Assembly: GCA_026710795.1 (NCBI GenBank)
Contig: JAPOQK010000076.1
Span: 1-33,960, forward strand
DNA: 33,960 nucleotides
Direction: 5' to 3'
DNA from: Candidatus Poribacteria bacterium
Lineage (GTDB): Bacteria > Poribacteria > WGA-4E > WGA-3G
Part shown: piece by piece, positions 26,030-33,960 of the stretch
Position numbering within the stretch: the stretch's first letter is position 1
Layout: each line of letters begins with the position of its first letter
Made by a program: the position numbers and the translations under genes
Notes under the pieces: generated by a model
What the model was told of the DNA's origin: nothing
Seen by the model: only the letters and a program-made list of their open reading frames with translations
The model's database searches: none

Positions 26030-26974
26030 TCATGTATTCTTGACGATTAAGAGTTCATGAGATCGTTTGACGTGTCCTGTTCCATTTTCAATTCTATTCT
26101 TGCCGATGCGGGTTTCACCTTGTCCTAAGGTGTATTGCCACTGTACTTCAATTATTTGAAAATCTTTATACCATTTTCGGATGGTTTCGCAGTCGTTATA
26201 TGAAAGGACGAAACCACCTTTATGTGCATGCAGTAGGTCTCGCAGCAATTCGTGATTGAAACCTTTGTGGTGAACAGGAAAATTCCGTTGCGGATAGATG
26301 CCTCTGAACATCTTTCCTTCATCAAGATAATAAGGTGGATCGCAATACAGGAAGTTATCAGTGTGTGTTGGAAGTGTTTCCTCAAATCTTCCGGTATGCA
26401 CTGACAAATTTGGACATGTAAAGTTTCGAATAATCTGTAATGTTCGACTATATCTATCTGGTGATTCATAGATTTTTGACATCCATCCCAAAAAACCTGG
26501 TCCATAAGAGAGATTATGATTGAACCAGTAGTGTGCTGCTAATGCTAATGGATCGGAGATGGGTGTTTCACCTGTCCAATGTTCTTTTAGTCTGTTTTTT
26601 ATTTCAGTGTATTGTGTTTTTGTAGGTTGCCACTTTTCAAGTTGATCCGCAAGGTTTTTACCTGACATCAGTTGTATCTGCCAATAGTTTATAAGTATGT
26701 CAAAGATGTCATAGGCACAAACCTGCATGTTGAGTTCTTTGGCACATGCAATTTCGACAGCACCCCCTCCTATAAACGGTGATACGAGTTTTTTAAGTCC
26801 GTCAGGGAGTTGCTCGATAATATACCCTACTCCAAGACTTTTCCCACCAGCATATCTCAATGGAAGTCCTCTGTAACGAGCATATTTATATTTCCCTCGA
26901 CTTTTGAGAGAATCTAAAAATTGGTCTCTTATAGATGTTCCGAAAAGGTCATGTTGTGTTTCTTTTCCTCTCAT
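26030..26974 (-). CDS. D12-class (Dam-like) adenine-N6 DNA methyltransferase
   Basis: 314 residues. Motif order fits the D12 (alpha) class, with LRYAGGKSLG (39-48) near the S-adenosylmethionine pocket, motif I as PFIGGGAVE (66-74), AYDIFDILINYW (88-99) and the catalytic DPPY at 212-215. A C-terminal segment HVKRSHELLIVKN is typical of Dam-like enzymes. An AGGGAAGAG-like ribosome site precedes ATG 26974. No restriction endonuclease gene is adjacent, so it is probably an orphan enzyme used in DNA marking, or a leftover of a mobile restriction system; target sequence unknown. It has a MITE-like element just downstream. Confidence 0.88.
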   Translation of the reverse strand: MRGKETQHDLFGTSIRDQFLDSLKSRGKYKYARYRGLPLRYAGGKSLGVGYIIEQLPDGLKKLVSPFIGGGAVEIACAKELNMQVCAYDIFDILINYWQIQLMSGKNLADQLEKWQPTKTQYTEIKNRLKEHWTGETPISDPLALAAHYWFNHNLSYGPGFLGWMSKIYESPDRYSRTLQIIRNFTCPNLSVHTGRFEETLPTHTDNFLYCDPPYYLDEGKMFRGIYPQRNFPVHHKGFNHELLRDLLHAHKGGFVLSYNDCETIRKWYKDFQIIEVQWQYTLGQGETRIGKNRIENGTGHVKRSHELLIVKNT

Positions 26975-27363
26975 TCACTACTCTTCCCTTATTCAAAACT
27001 TACAAAAGTATAACATATTATATTTTATCGTTAATATTAGTTCAAGTGAATTATGTATTTGGTGCAGAGTCATTCAATATTCTTTAATTCGTAGGTATTA
27101 TCGTAAGGTCGTGACCGGTAGGTTGCTCCTACAGAATGTAATAAGATGTCGGACTTCGCAAGTTCACTCCGACCTACGCAGATCTGTAATTCAGACAAAT
27201 AAAATAGGGTGTACATGCACTCCAGCATGAAGGATTGGAGTTAGTGCCAAATACTTTACACACCTTACGTTCTCAATTTTCTTTACAGGGATCTTTATTT
27301 ATGGTAAATTTGATGTAAATTATATCTTGGAATATGCGTATTGAAACGCACAAAGGAACAAAT
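26975..27363. other. Intergenic region with structured dispersed repeat
   Basis: No gene is supported. At 27108-27134 lies a GTGACCGGTAGGTTGCTCCT repeat, related to the copy at 29881-29906. It is followed by GACTT-CGC-AAGTT and a GTCGGA/TCCGAC pairing (27148-27173). A weak promoter (TTTACA 27282-27287, 17 nt, TAAATT 27305-27310) may serve the oxidoreductase gene downstream. Confidence 0.45.
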
Positions 27364-28317
27364 ATGGAACCTCTTCGAATTGGATTTCTTGGTGCTGGTG
27401 GCTTTGCAAGACATACGATCTACCCCGCATTGCATTTAGCACCGGTGGCATTGCAAGCGGTTTGTGATGCGGACGAAAATCGAGCAAAAGCAGCTGCTGG
27501 CAAGTTTGGTACAGGAAGATACTACTTGGATAGGCACGAAATGTTTGAAAAGGAGGACTTGGAAGCGGTCATTATCTCTATGGGACCGGATCCGAGGCAA
27601 TCTCTCGTGCTGGAAACGCTGGAGGCGGGTTACCACGTGTTTACACCGAAACCTCCTGCGCCATCGCTTGAAGAGACACTTGCTTTGGCAGAAGCCTCTG
27701 AAAAGCATGGGAAGACTCTGATGGTCAACTTCCAACGACGATTTAGCCTTGGTGTACGGGAAGCACGAAACATTATGCAGAGCGAATCTTTTGGTCAACT
27801 CACGCAACTTTTCTGTTCGTTCTGTAGTGGTAGGTATGGTTCAGTCAAACATTATCTCCTTGATTTTGCTATTCACCATTTTGATCTAGCACGTCACATT
27901 GCTGGTGCTGAAGTTAATGAGCTTAGCGTTTTCCACAATGAAGTTGATGGACAAGGTTCATTCGCTGTAGCGGTAGAGTATTCCAATGGTGCAGTCGGAA
28001 GCATGCAATTAAGTAGCCAACGTTTGTGGCAACGAAATTACGATTACATTGAAATTACTGGACAAAGTGAATACATCGTGTTAGACGGATTATGGGGTTA
28101 TGAACACTATACAGGTGGCGGAAATACATTTAAATCCAACTTTTCTGATGAACGTAATGGTGAGTTGACCGGTGATGGTATTAGTCTTACCGAGTTTGCG
28201 AATGCGATTCGTGAAGATCGTGAACCGATAGCAAGCATTCATGACTGTGTGGGAACGATGCGGTTCTATGATGCCGTGCTGCAACGCAAGAAGGGTGTCA
28301 TCTCACTTGCGAATTAG
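27364..28317 (+). CDS. Gfo/Idh/MocA family NAD(P)-dependent oxidoreductase
   Basis: 317 residues from ATG 27364, chosen because AAGGA lies 6 nt before it and the Rossmann strand begins at once (MEPLRIGFLGAGGFARHTIY); an in-frame ATG at 27334 is weaker. The N-terminal dinucleotide domain (about 1-120) has GFLGAGGFA. The usual EKP motif is TPKPPAPS here, with Thr in place of Glu. The C-terminal alpha/beta domain has LLDFAIHHFDLARH, supplying the Asp-x3-His pair common in the family. These enzymes oxidise or reduce sugars, inositols and related polyols; this substrate is not predictable. The gene is single, convergent with the mannitol-dehydrogenase-type gene. Confidence 0.88.
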   Translation: MEPLRIGFLGAGGFARHTIYPALHLAPVALQAVCDADENRAKAAAGKFGTGRYYLDRHEMFEKEDLEAVIISMGPDPRQSLVLETLEAGYHVFTPKPPAPSLEETLALAEASEKHGKTLMVNFQRRFSLGVREARNIMQSESFGQLTQLFCSFCSGRYGSVKHYLLDFAIHHFDLARHIAGAEVNELSVFHNEVDGQGSFAVAVEYSNGAVGSMQLSSQRLWQRNYDYIEITGQSEYIVLDGLWGYEHYTGGGNTFKSNFSDERNGELTGDGISLTEFANAIREDREPIASIHDCVGTMRFYDAVLQRKKGVISLAN

Positions 28318-28331
28318 CGGACACTATTATA

Positions 28332-28351
28332 GGCGTACTTTTATGTGCGCC
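28332..28351. terminator. Terminator hairpin between convergent oxidoreductase genes
   Basis: GGCGTAC (28332-28338) pairs with GTGCGCC (28345-28351), one G-U, with a 6-nt loop and a pyrimidine-rich tail. It sits 14 nt after the plus-strand stop and 14 nt before the end of the minus-strand gene. Confidence 0.6.
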
Positions 28352-28365
28352 TTCTCTTCCTTTCC

Positions 28366-29814
28366 TTATACAACACTCTCCAAAACTTCCAAGCAGGTCT
28401 TTCCGTTGACTAACAGATGATAATACTCTGCAACGCGTTTGGAAAAGTCTCGGTTTTTACTTAAGGCGTTGTCAGAAGTAGGGTTCTGTGGTGCCCATAG
28501 GGTTGCATTTGAGAAAATAGTTTCGAGTCGGTTTTCCACGTCTGTTTTTTCAGCACCAAATGCCCCTTTCAGGATATTCTGTATCGTTCGGTCAGGATCT
28601 CGGATTTCGTATTCTGTGCCAGTATCCGTGATACCTTTGTAATCGTCATCTCCAGAGATTTTGTGTGGTGTGAGAAATCGGAGTACTGTAGCAAAGGAGT
28701 ACGCGAAGTCGGATTTGAATAGTTCGGTGCTACTTTGATAGTTCGGTGATCGGACGATGTCGGATGCGCGTTCACGGAGTTTTACGGTTTCAATGATGTT
28801 GATACGAGCGTTGTCATCTTTAACGCGGCGTATGCGGTCAACGAATTCCAGGGAATATGCTTCCGCACTCTTTCCTGTTATCGGAATATCCGCTTCAACG
28901 ATTTTAGCGTATCCGTTCATCAACCGTTCCAGATGTGGTGCAAACAGTGGATGTGATGCTGCCTCATTGACATATTCAATACCGGAGAGCTCGCCTTTGT
29001 GTGTAATCCCTGGTACATGTACGGAATTCACAAGAAGCAATTTCCAATCGTGATAAGGTTCAATACTTTCCTGTTTGACAACGACCCCGTAGTCGTCAAG
29101 TTCACCGAAGGGGACGCGTAGTCTATCCTCAATGTCTTCCAAGATCATCGGAGTTGCTGGCATCTCTTCTGCATAGGTAATCAATTCATCTGGACCATCA
29201 ATCTGTGCTTGTGCAGCTTGCTTGATTTCATCAGGAACAGCGTAGACTTGGGGCACAAGACGATCTCCCATCTCGTTGAGAAATCCGACTTTTGTGTCCA
29301 ACCATTCCGCGTAATTATCAGTCCGTTTGGGATATTCGTTGATAAGAATGTCCCGTATCACATCTCCATTGTTTCGGAGGTTGTCGGTATTGATAACACA
29401 TAAATCCGTATCCGCTCCGTGCTTACTATAATAGCGATACAGTGTTTCATCTAACACATCCATCGCCAGTTCACCTTTTGCAATACCTGCTTCGGTTACA
29501 CCGATGAGTATGAGGTCTAACGTGTTTTGGGTTTGTGCGTAGAATTGCTCGCGACCTTCTTCCGTTGCGAGGGTGGTTGCACCTACCACACTGGAAATCT
29601 GTTCAATATTATGAATGCCATTGAGGTCGAATGTTACGACATGAAAAACCCCATTTTGTTGGTTAAAAGCGTCTGCTTTTTCAGTGCCTCGTGGTTGCGC
29701 GACATAGATACCACCGTTATATAGGTTACGCTGGTTGAGGATATGAACGAATTGATGTGTTAAGGCGCGCTGTAGTCCACCTGCACCGATGGCAAGTATT
29801 TTTATTGGGAGCAT
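28366..29814 (-). CDS. Mannitol dehydrogenase / hexuronate reductase family protein
   Basis: 482 residues from the ATG at 29814, where the Rossmann strand LPIKILAIGAGGLQRA begins; an in-frame ATG 24 nt upstream is also possible, and AAGGAG lies 13 nt before the chosen one. Family marks are the GAGGLQRA nucleotide loop, CVINTDNLRNNGDVIRD (the conserved DNL..NG segment) and KLLLVNSVHVPG, carrying the catalytic Lys followed by Asn and His. Polyol-specific long-chain dehydrogenases include mannitol dehydrogenase, fructuronate and tagaturonate reductases; the precise substrate cannot be told. It is downstream of the glycosyltransferase gene with about 110 nt between them, containing a dispersed repeat. 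Confidence 0.75.
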   Translation of the reverse strand: MLPIKILAIGAGGLQRALTHQFVHILNQRNLYNGGIYVAQPRGTEKADAFNQQNGVFHVVTFDLNGIHNIEQISSVVGATTLATEEGREQFYAQTQNTLDLILIGVTEAGIAKGELAMDVLDETLYRYYSKHGADTDLCVINTDNLRNNGDVIRDILINEYPKRTDNYAEWLDTKVGFLNEMGDRLVPQVYAVPDEIKQAAQAQIDGPDELITYAEEMPATPMILEDIEDRLRVPFGELDDYGVVVKQESIEPYHDWKLLLVNSVHVPGITHKGELSGIEYVNEAASHPLFAPHLERLMNGYAKIVEADIPITGKSAEAYSLEFVDRIRRVKDDNARINIIETVKLRERASDIVRSPNYQSSTELFKSDFAYSFATVLRFLTPHKISGDDDYKGITDTGTEYEIRDPDRTIQNILKGAFGAEKTDVENRLETIFSNATLWAPQNPTSDNALSKNRDFSKRVAEYYHLLVNGKTCLEVLESVV

Positions 29815-29876
29815 TTGTGAGTTTGTTCTCCTTTTCATTAAATAACAATCAGCGAATCAATGCATAATGCGTCAAT

Positions 29877-29907
29877 AAATCGCGACCAGTAGGTCACTCC
29901 TACATAA
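29877..29907. repeat. Short dispersed repeat, copy 2
   Basis: TCGCGACCAGTAGGTCACTC and the following CTACATAAG resemble 27108-27137. Two alternative hairpins overlap: GACC-AGTA-GGTC and GTAGG-TCACT-CCTAC. Both copies lie between genes. Confidence 0.55.
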
Positions 29908-29924
29908 GAGGACAACTGGTGATG

Positions 29925-31115
29925 TTACACCTCTTGTTTATCTCTTGTTAGAATGTCTTCATAGAGGGATAGGTATGCGTCTGCGATGTTTTTCCAGTTG
30001 TAGCGTTCATTGCGTTTTAGTTTTTCAACACTTGCATTGCCCATATCAATGCGCGCTTTACCATTGTTAATAAGTTTTATGATGCAATCTGCTAATCCGT
30101 CAACATCGCCTGGATCAAACAGCGCGCCGTTTAGATCATCCTCTACAAGTTCATCAATTCCTTCCACACGACTTGCAATTATGGGTAATCCAGTCCCCAT
30201 CGCTTCTAAGACAACAAGTGGCATGCCTTCCGCTAATGAAGGTAGGATGAAGATGTCCGCACCTCGGTACTTTTGTGGTAAGTCTGGATACTTCACACTG
30301 CCAGCAAAGTTGATGTGAGTGTTGACACCGAGTTCTTCTGCTAATTCTACCAAAGTTTCCTCATAGGGACCATCACCGACAATCTCTATTTCAAATTGAT
30401 TATTAACCTTGTCAATAATCTGCGGTAGTGCACGAATAAGTAACTGAAAGCCTTTGCGCGGGATAAGTCTGCCGATTGCAAGGCAGCGGATAACATCTGG
30501 ATTCGGATCGCGTTGTATCGGTTCAAAACTATCTGAGTCGAACCCGTCAGGAATGATGTCAATTTTGACATCTGCGTCTGTTGCGCGTGCCAGGTCGCGT
30601 AAGCCGTCACTACAGGAGACGACTGCTGCTGCATTGTCCCATATTGCTCTGATAATAGGATTTAACAGCATATATAACCAGCGATAGTAGGGTGGATCAG
30701 GATCGGGACGTGGTACATCTCTCCCACCTAAAAACACTACGTATGGCACATCCCTAAATTTCTTGAGAAGAAATGCACCGCCACCTGCTGGAATGCCAAA
30801 GAACACTTGAACGATATCGGGTTTGAATTGCTTTGCAAATTTTAGTCCGTATATGCTGGAACTGATTGTATAAGTCAACATCTCGTGGACAGCACATACA
30901 TTGGGATTTTTTCTGAGTGTGGGTACTCGATGAATGTTGATACCATCTACTTGCTCTCTTTTGGCACAGTCACGGAATTGTGATGTAATCAGATGTACAT
31001 CGTGTCCTATATCTGCGAAGTGTTTGCCCAAATAATAACTTACCCAACCTCCGCCGCCGCCAATAGGTGGAAACTCGTGATTGAACATCAATATCTTTCG
31101 TTGATGAGAAACCAA
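29925..31115 (-). CDS. GT4-family glycosyltransferase
   Basis: 396 residues with the GT-B fold of family 4. An N-terminal NHEFPPIGGGGGWVSYYLG loop leads into the donor/acceptor cleft. The C-terminal domain has AIGRLIPRKGFQLLIRAL and EGMPLVVLEAMGTGLPIIAS, where the EX7E motif binds the nucleotide sugar. The start is TTG 31115, immediately after the TAA of the RimK-type gene; ATG 31088 is an alternative. The adjacent ligase gene suggests a common pathway, possibly modification of a surface glycan or a small metabolite, but no other glycan genes are in view. Confidence 0.85.
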   Translation of the reverse strand: MVSHQRKILMFNHEFPPIGGGGGWVSYYLGKHFADIGHDVHLITSQFRDCAKREQVDGINIHRVPTLRKNPNVCAVHEMLTYTISSSIYGLKFAKQFKPDIVQVFFGIPAGGGAFLLKKFRDVPYVVFLGGRDVPRPDPDPPYYRWLYMLLNPIIRAIWDNAAAVVSCSDGLRDLARATDADVKIDIIPDGFDSDSFEPIQRDPNPDVIRCLAIGRLIPRKGFQLLIRALPQIIDKVNNQFEIEIVGDGPYEETLVELAEELGVNTHINFAGSVKYPDLPQKYRGADIFILPSLAEGMPLVVLEAMGTGLPIIASRVEGIDELVEDDLNGALFDPGDVDGLADCIIKLINNGKARIDMGNASVEKLKRNERYNWKNIADAYLSLYEDILTRDKQEV

Positions 31116-32018
31116 TTAATTACCCGTGCCTTTTCGGGAGTGATTTTCAGCTAACTGAACAGCGAAGTCAATCATTGTTTTAGCAATATCTATTCCGGTG
31201 ACGGACTGGAGTTCTTCAAAACCGGGTGAAGGATTAACTTCAAGGATGACCGGTCCGTTTTTTGTTTGAAGTAGATCTACACCTGCTATATTTAGTTGTA
31301 GTGCGTCAGCTGCAGCAGTTGCTATTCGTTTGTATTCTTCTGTTAGTTTTATTGCTTCCCCATTTGCGCCTTGGTGTATGTTTGCACGGAATTCTCCTTT
31401 GACTGCACGTCTTTTCATCGCTGCTATTGCTTTACCTCCAACGACGAGTATTCGGATATCCACACCTGCCGCTTCGGCAATAAAAGATTGGATGACATAA
31501 TCCCTATGCATGTCACACAGTGCATCAACGGTTGATGTGAGTGATGTAGGCGTATCTAACAACATAACTCCTACGCCGTGTGTGCCGTGAAATGGTTTTA
31601 AAATAAACGGGTATTCTCCTATCTCAGATGAGATGTCTTCTAAATATGTTGCGGAACCGACAGTGAGGCTTGGTGGAATTGGCAACCCGTGTTGTGCCAG
31701 AATGCGTAGGGAACGGAACTTGTGTCGGGCATCCGTAATTGCGTGTACTGAGTTTACTATTGGAATACCGAGCCATTCATAGTGATGCAGTACCTCTCCA
31801 CCATATCTTGCTGTCGCGCTTGAGAGTCGTGGGATAATGACATCATATTCTTCTGCTGGTTGTCCGTTATATGTGATTCGATTTCCGTTTCCACCTATTA
31901 GTAGATAGAAACCGAATGGATCATGGACATTTGCAGTGTGTCCTGCTTTTTCGGCTGCTTCAACAAGGCTACGGGTTGAGTGGTTATCGGGTCCACGGGA
32001 AAGGATGGATATATTCAT
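31116..32018 (-). CDS. RimK-type ATP-grasp ligase
   Basis: 300 residues from ATG 32018, where MNISILSRGPDNHSTRSL matches the RimK N terminus; an upstream TTG at 32048 adds ten unlikely residues. ATP-grasp marks are PFILKPFHGTHGVGVMLLD, DIRILVVGGKAIAAMKR with FRANIHQG, and GVDLLQTKNGPVILEVNPSPG (metal and ATP ligands Glu and Asn). RimK-type enzymes add glutamate or other amino acids to a carboxylate on a protein, cofactor or peptide; LysX and MptN/CofF are relatives. The carboxylate acceptor here is unknown. It abuts the GT4 gene with no gap, so the two are one unit. Confidence 0.87.
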   Translation of the reverse strand: MNISILSRGPDNHSTRSLVEAAEKAGHTANVHDPFGFYLLIGGNGNRITYNGQPAEEYDVIIPRLSSATARYGGEVLHHYEWLGIPIVNSVHAITDARHKFRSLRILAQHGLPIPPSLTVGSATYLEDISSEIGEYPFILKPFHGTHGVGVMLLDTPTSLTSTVDALCDMHRDYVIQSFIAEAAGVDIRILVVGGKAIAAMKRRAVKGEFRANIHQGANGEAIKLTEEYKRIATAAADALQLNIAGVDLLQTKNGPVILEVNPSPGFEELQSVTGIDIAKTMIDFAVQLAENHSRKGTGN

Positions 32019-32449
32019 ATTCAAGGTAGTTTTCAGTTTTCTGAACAAGGATTTTCAAATCAACGGTATGAATGCCCTTTAGCATTCCTCGGTTCGCTCT
32101 TTCAAACATAAAAGAGACGCAATAAATTGTGATTAAATGCTTTTGTATCAAATCAGACTAATTAAGTCCTCACACAAGAGAACTCCGTAACAATTTAAAC
32201 AGTACTTTGCACTACCCAAACTATGGATTAAATTGTGACGTTTTTAAACGTCACTGTGACGTGCAGAAGTCAATCAGGACAAGGAAAGTGACGCGATTTT
32301 TAGTTTTTTTATTTTCTCACTTTTGTTCTGTTGTCACCCGAATTGACACGACTATTTTATTATGTAAAATATAGATTAACATAAATGCAATAGTTTGTCA
32401 AGTTAAATTTGTTAAATCTTGTTTGGTGTCAATTAGTTTTACACCTATT
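32019..32449. other. Intergenic region upstream of the RimK-type gene
   Basis: No gene is supported. It holds a GAATGC-CCTTTA-GCATTC hairpin (about 32069-32086) and copy 2 of the dispersed palindromic repeat. Confidence 0.5.
32230..32318. repeat. Dispersed palindromic repeat, copy 2
   Basis: Same orientation as 1447-1533 and closely matching. In this copy the first hairpin is perfect (GTGACGTTT-TT-AAACGTCAC, 32236-32255) and overlaps the shared ACGTCACTGTGACGT, so the two pairings exclude each other. The T-rich tail ends in TTTTTTTATTTT. Could be a non-autonomous mobile element, an operator pair or a small RNA gene. Confidence 0.75.
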
Positions 32450-33487
32450 TCAAGTATTGTTTGTATTATACGTGATTTTCAGAAATTCGTCCAATTCTTC
32501 AAAGGTATCAAATATCTTATCGCAAAGGTTTTCGAAGAAGATGCTACGGGTTTCATTGTAGACAGCATAGACTGGCTTGTTATGACGGGTGGCGTAGTTC
32601 ATCTCGCTTAGGACACCGGGGGATAATTTGTCTGTTGGATAGATGACCACGACAAAATCACTCTGGTGGACAAACTGGTAATCCCGTGAAATCGTTCTGG
32701 TTTTTATCTGCTCAATGACATCATCGTCTAATTCACTCATCGTTTCAGGAACATTCAGCATATCGTCATCTGCCTCTGCTTTGGAGAAGGTGACAAGTGC
32801 CATATCCTTTATGGCAAGTGGGTCGAAGCAGATATATGATTGTGCGAGTGTGTCTCCCAATTTGCGTATTCTCTGTATTTCCTTGGGTGTATCTCTCAAA
32901 AGTGTAATCGGGTAACTGAGATAGAATTTGGGTTTGGCTGAAAAGAGTAGTTCATAGAAATTTACGAGATTATGTTGTCTTGCGACGGTATAGTGCGGTT
33001 TTTCTGTTAGGTGTGCGAGTTGTCTTGTTAGAAATTCTTCCTCGTCTAACCAAACGTTAAGTGCTGCTTTTCTGATGCCTGACCATTGTGAGCTTTTTTC
33101 CATGCGTCCGTAGATGTCGGCAATGTTGTCTACAACGTTGATGAACATATCGGGTGGAATTATATCAATGTCTTTGAATGAGAAACCTTCCAGTAGACTG
33201 CCACGCCATCGGAAGCATGCGTGTAACCCTATGATTGCATGTTGATATGCGGCAGCATCCTGTGCGATTTCGTAGAATGCGGTGCGTCGCGCTAATGATA
33301 GGACAGCTGGATCGGAATCGAGGACTTTTTCTGTGAAGTGGACGCGCGATTCTGCTGCGACTCGGTGCATGTAATCTCCGACGTTGAAGAATCCGATGTT
33401 GAGTTGTCGCTGGACGCAGAGTGCTTCGAAGTCTTTGAGGAGTTCTTTGCGTCCTGAGCAACTGATGCCTGTGCAGATGATTTTCAT
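32450..33487 (-). CDS. Adenylate-kinase-like P-loop protein fused to deoxyribosyltransferase-like domain
   Basis: 345 residues from ATG 33487; the frame extends upstream through a 9-bp tandem repeat and is not preferred. The N terminus MKIICTGISCSGRKELLKDF is P-loop-like, but the usual GKS/T is GRKE (12-15), so nucleotide hydrolysis may be altered or lost. NVGDYM (35-40) recalls archaeal-type adenylate kinases. The C-terminal part (about 185-345) has KFYLSYPIT, FDPLAIKDM, SDFVVVIYPTDKLSPGVLSEMNYA and KPVYAVYN, resembling nucleoside 2-deoxyribosyltransferase or related nucleotide-binding folds. A role in nucleotide metabolism or signalling is plausible; the family is not one I can name. No ribosome site is evident. 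Confidence 0.6.
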   Translation of the reverse strand: MKIICTGISCSGRKELLKDFEALCVQRQLNIGFFNVGDYMHRVAAESRVHFTEKVLDSDPAVLSLARRTAFYEIAQDAAAYQHAIIGLHACFRWRGSLLEGFSFKDIDIIPPDMFINVVDNIADIYGRMEKSSQWSGIRKAALNVWLDEEEFLTRQLAHLTEKPHYTVARQHNLVNFYELLFSAKPKFYLSYPITLLRDTPKEIQRIRKLGDTLAQSYICFDPLAIKDMALVTFSKAEADDDMLNVPETMSELDDDVIEQIKTRTISRDYQFVHQSDFVVVIYPTDKLSPGVLSEMNYATRHNKPVYAVYNETRSIFFENLCDKIFDTFEELDEFLKITYNTNNT

Positions 33488-33528
33488 GGTTTTGGTGCCT
33501 GTATTAAAATTGTCTGAATCTTGGAATA

Positions 33529-33555
33529 TCGCGGATTTCACAGATTACGCAGATT
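33529..33555. repeat. Three 9-bp tandem repeats
   Basis: TCGCGGATT, TCACAGATT and ACGCAGATT follow one another directly upstream of the P-loop gene start. The G-ATT frame is kept while the first bases vary. Likely a simple spacer repeat. Confidence 0.6.
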
Positions 33556-33856
33556 ACTGACTAAAACCTTTGTTAACATTTTGTATAATACATATTAACA
33601 TAGTATTTATCGTTTGTCAAATTAAAATTACTATATTGGATATTTTTATAGTTTTCGTTTGATCCTTATATTATATACACCTTTCGCCCCGCTGGGGCTA
33701 TCATTGATTGTTTTATATTAACCCAAGTTGCTACCTACAAGTTTATAGATAGTCTAACACCTTTGTAAATTAGTAATAATCCATATTTCGCAAGTATTCG
33801 TAACGCAATCTGTCAGTTACGCATCCATAGGCACAATCTAAATGAAGATTAAGTTA
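33556..33856. other. AT-rich intergenic region with a dispersed repeat
   Basis: No gene is supported. ACACCTTTC followed by GCCCC-GCT-GGGGC (33677-33698) repeats the motif inside 25884-25912, here with an intact hairpin. Confidence 0.45.
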
Positions 33857-33960
33857 TTAATTCGGCAATAATCCGACATAGCGTAGCAATGACTGTGATC
33901 CTCCTATGAACTGCGACATAAAGGTAATCACCTTGCTTTTAAGAGTTTTCCAGTCCTCAC
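33857..33960 (-). CDS. Possible transposase C-terminal fragment (cut by window edge)
   Basis: An open minus-strand frame enters from the right edge and ends at TAA 33859-33857, giving 33 residues that include EDWKTLKSKVITFMSQF and SLLRYVGLLPN. The W-x-x-L-K-S-K-V-I segment followed by a helix and LLxxxGL resembles the C terminus of IS630-type transposases. The fragment is too short to be certain, and no terminal inverted repeat was located in the 300 bases beyond the stop. Confidence 0.35.
   Translation of the reverse strand, partial: EDWKTLKSKVITFMSQFIGGSQSLLRYVGLLPN

Overview
The window looks like a chromosomal segment of a low-to-medium-GC, Gram-negative-type bacterium outside the well-studied phyla. 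The outer-membrane barrel protein, the two lipoproteins and the di-haem periplasmic oxidoreductase point to two membranes. The abundance of short dispersed intergenic repeats, the Gfo/Idh/MocA and mannitol-dehydrogenase genes and the unusual RNA polymerase make me think of Candidatus Poribacteria or a relative, but this is a low-confidence inference. Promoters are ordinary sigma70 type (TTGACA-17-TATAAT), several with excellent matches.

Layout. 1-399: truncated IS200/IS605 tnpB and the end of its element. 471-1229: TauE/SafE-type permease, minus strand, probably started at ATT. 1230-1964: promoter, a dispersed palindromic repeat and a TA-flanked miniature inverted-repeat element. 1965-3685: DUF4416 gene coupled to an exported DmpA/P1 peptidase. 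3896-15599: rpoB-rpoC with a ~650-nt leader. 15678-19513: minus-strand operon of outer-membrane barrel protein, imelysin-like lipoprotein and DHOR di-haem lipoprotein, with a candidate Fur box upstream. 19837-21070: unknown 377-aa protein plus a 37-aa Arg/Lys-rich protein. 21468-22703: tyrS. 22775-24188: DAHP synthase behind an aromatic-rich leader peptide and intrinsic terminator. 24257-25810: 2-isopropylmalate synthase. 26030-26974: orphan D12-class adenine methylase. 27364-28317: Gfo/Idh/MocA oxidoreductase. 28366-32018: RimK-type ATP-grasp ligase, GT4 glycosyltransferase and mannitol-dehydrogenase-family gene. 32450-33487: P-loop/deoxyribosyltransferase-like protein. 33857-33960: possible 3' end of a transposase gene.

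The outstanding feature is the RNA polymerase. RpoC is 2300 residues, about 900 more than usual. It has (i) a ~425-residue repetitive coiled-coil-like insertion in the secondary-channel rim helices, (ii) a ~600-residue insertion in the trigger-loop (SI3) position made largely of about twelve ~40-residue repeats with an HPxC core, (iii) an extra four-Cys insertion near the N terminus, and (iv) a bridge helix in which the normal bacterial sequence is almost wholly replaced. RpoB has matching oddities in the rifampicin region and at the normally invariant His before GNKG.

The second strong find is regulatory. DAHP synthase is preceded by a 48-codon ORF with a good ribosome binding site and twelve Phe/Tyr/Trp codons. 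This is followed by a 12-bp terminator hairpin with a T run and a possible antiterminator pairing, the layout of a transcription attenuator for aromatic amino acid synthesis.
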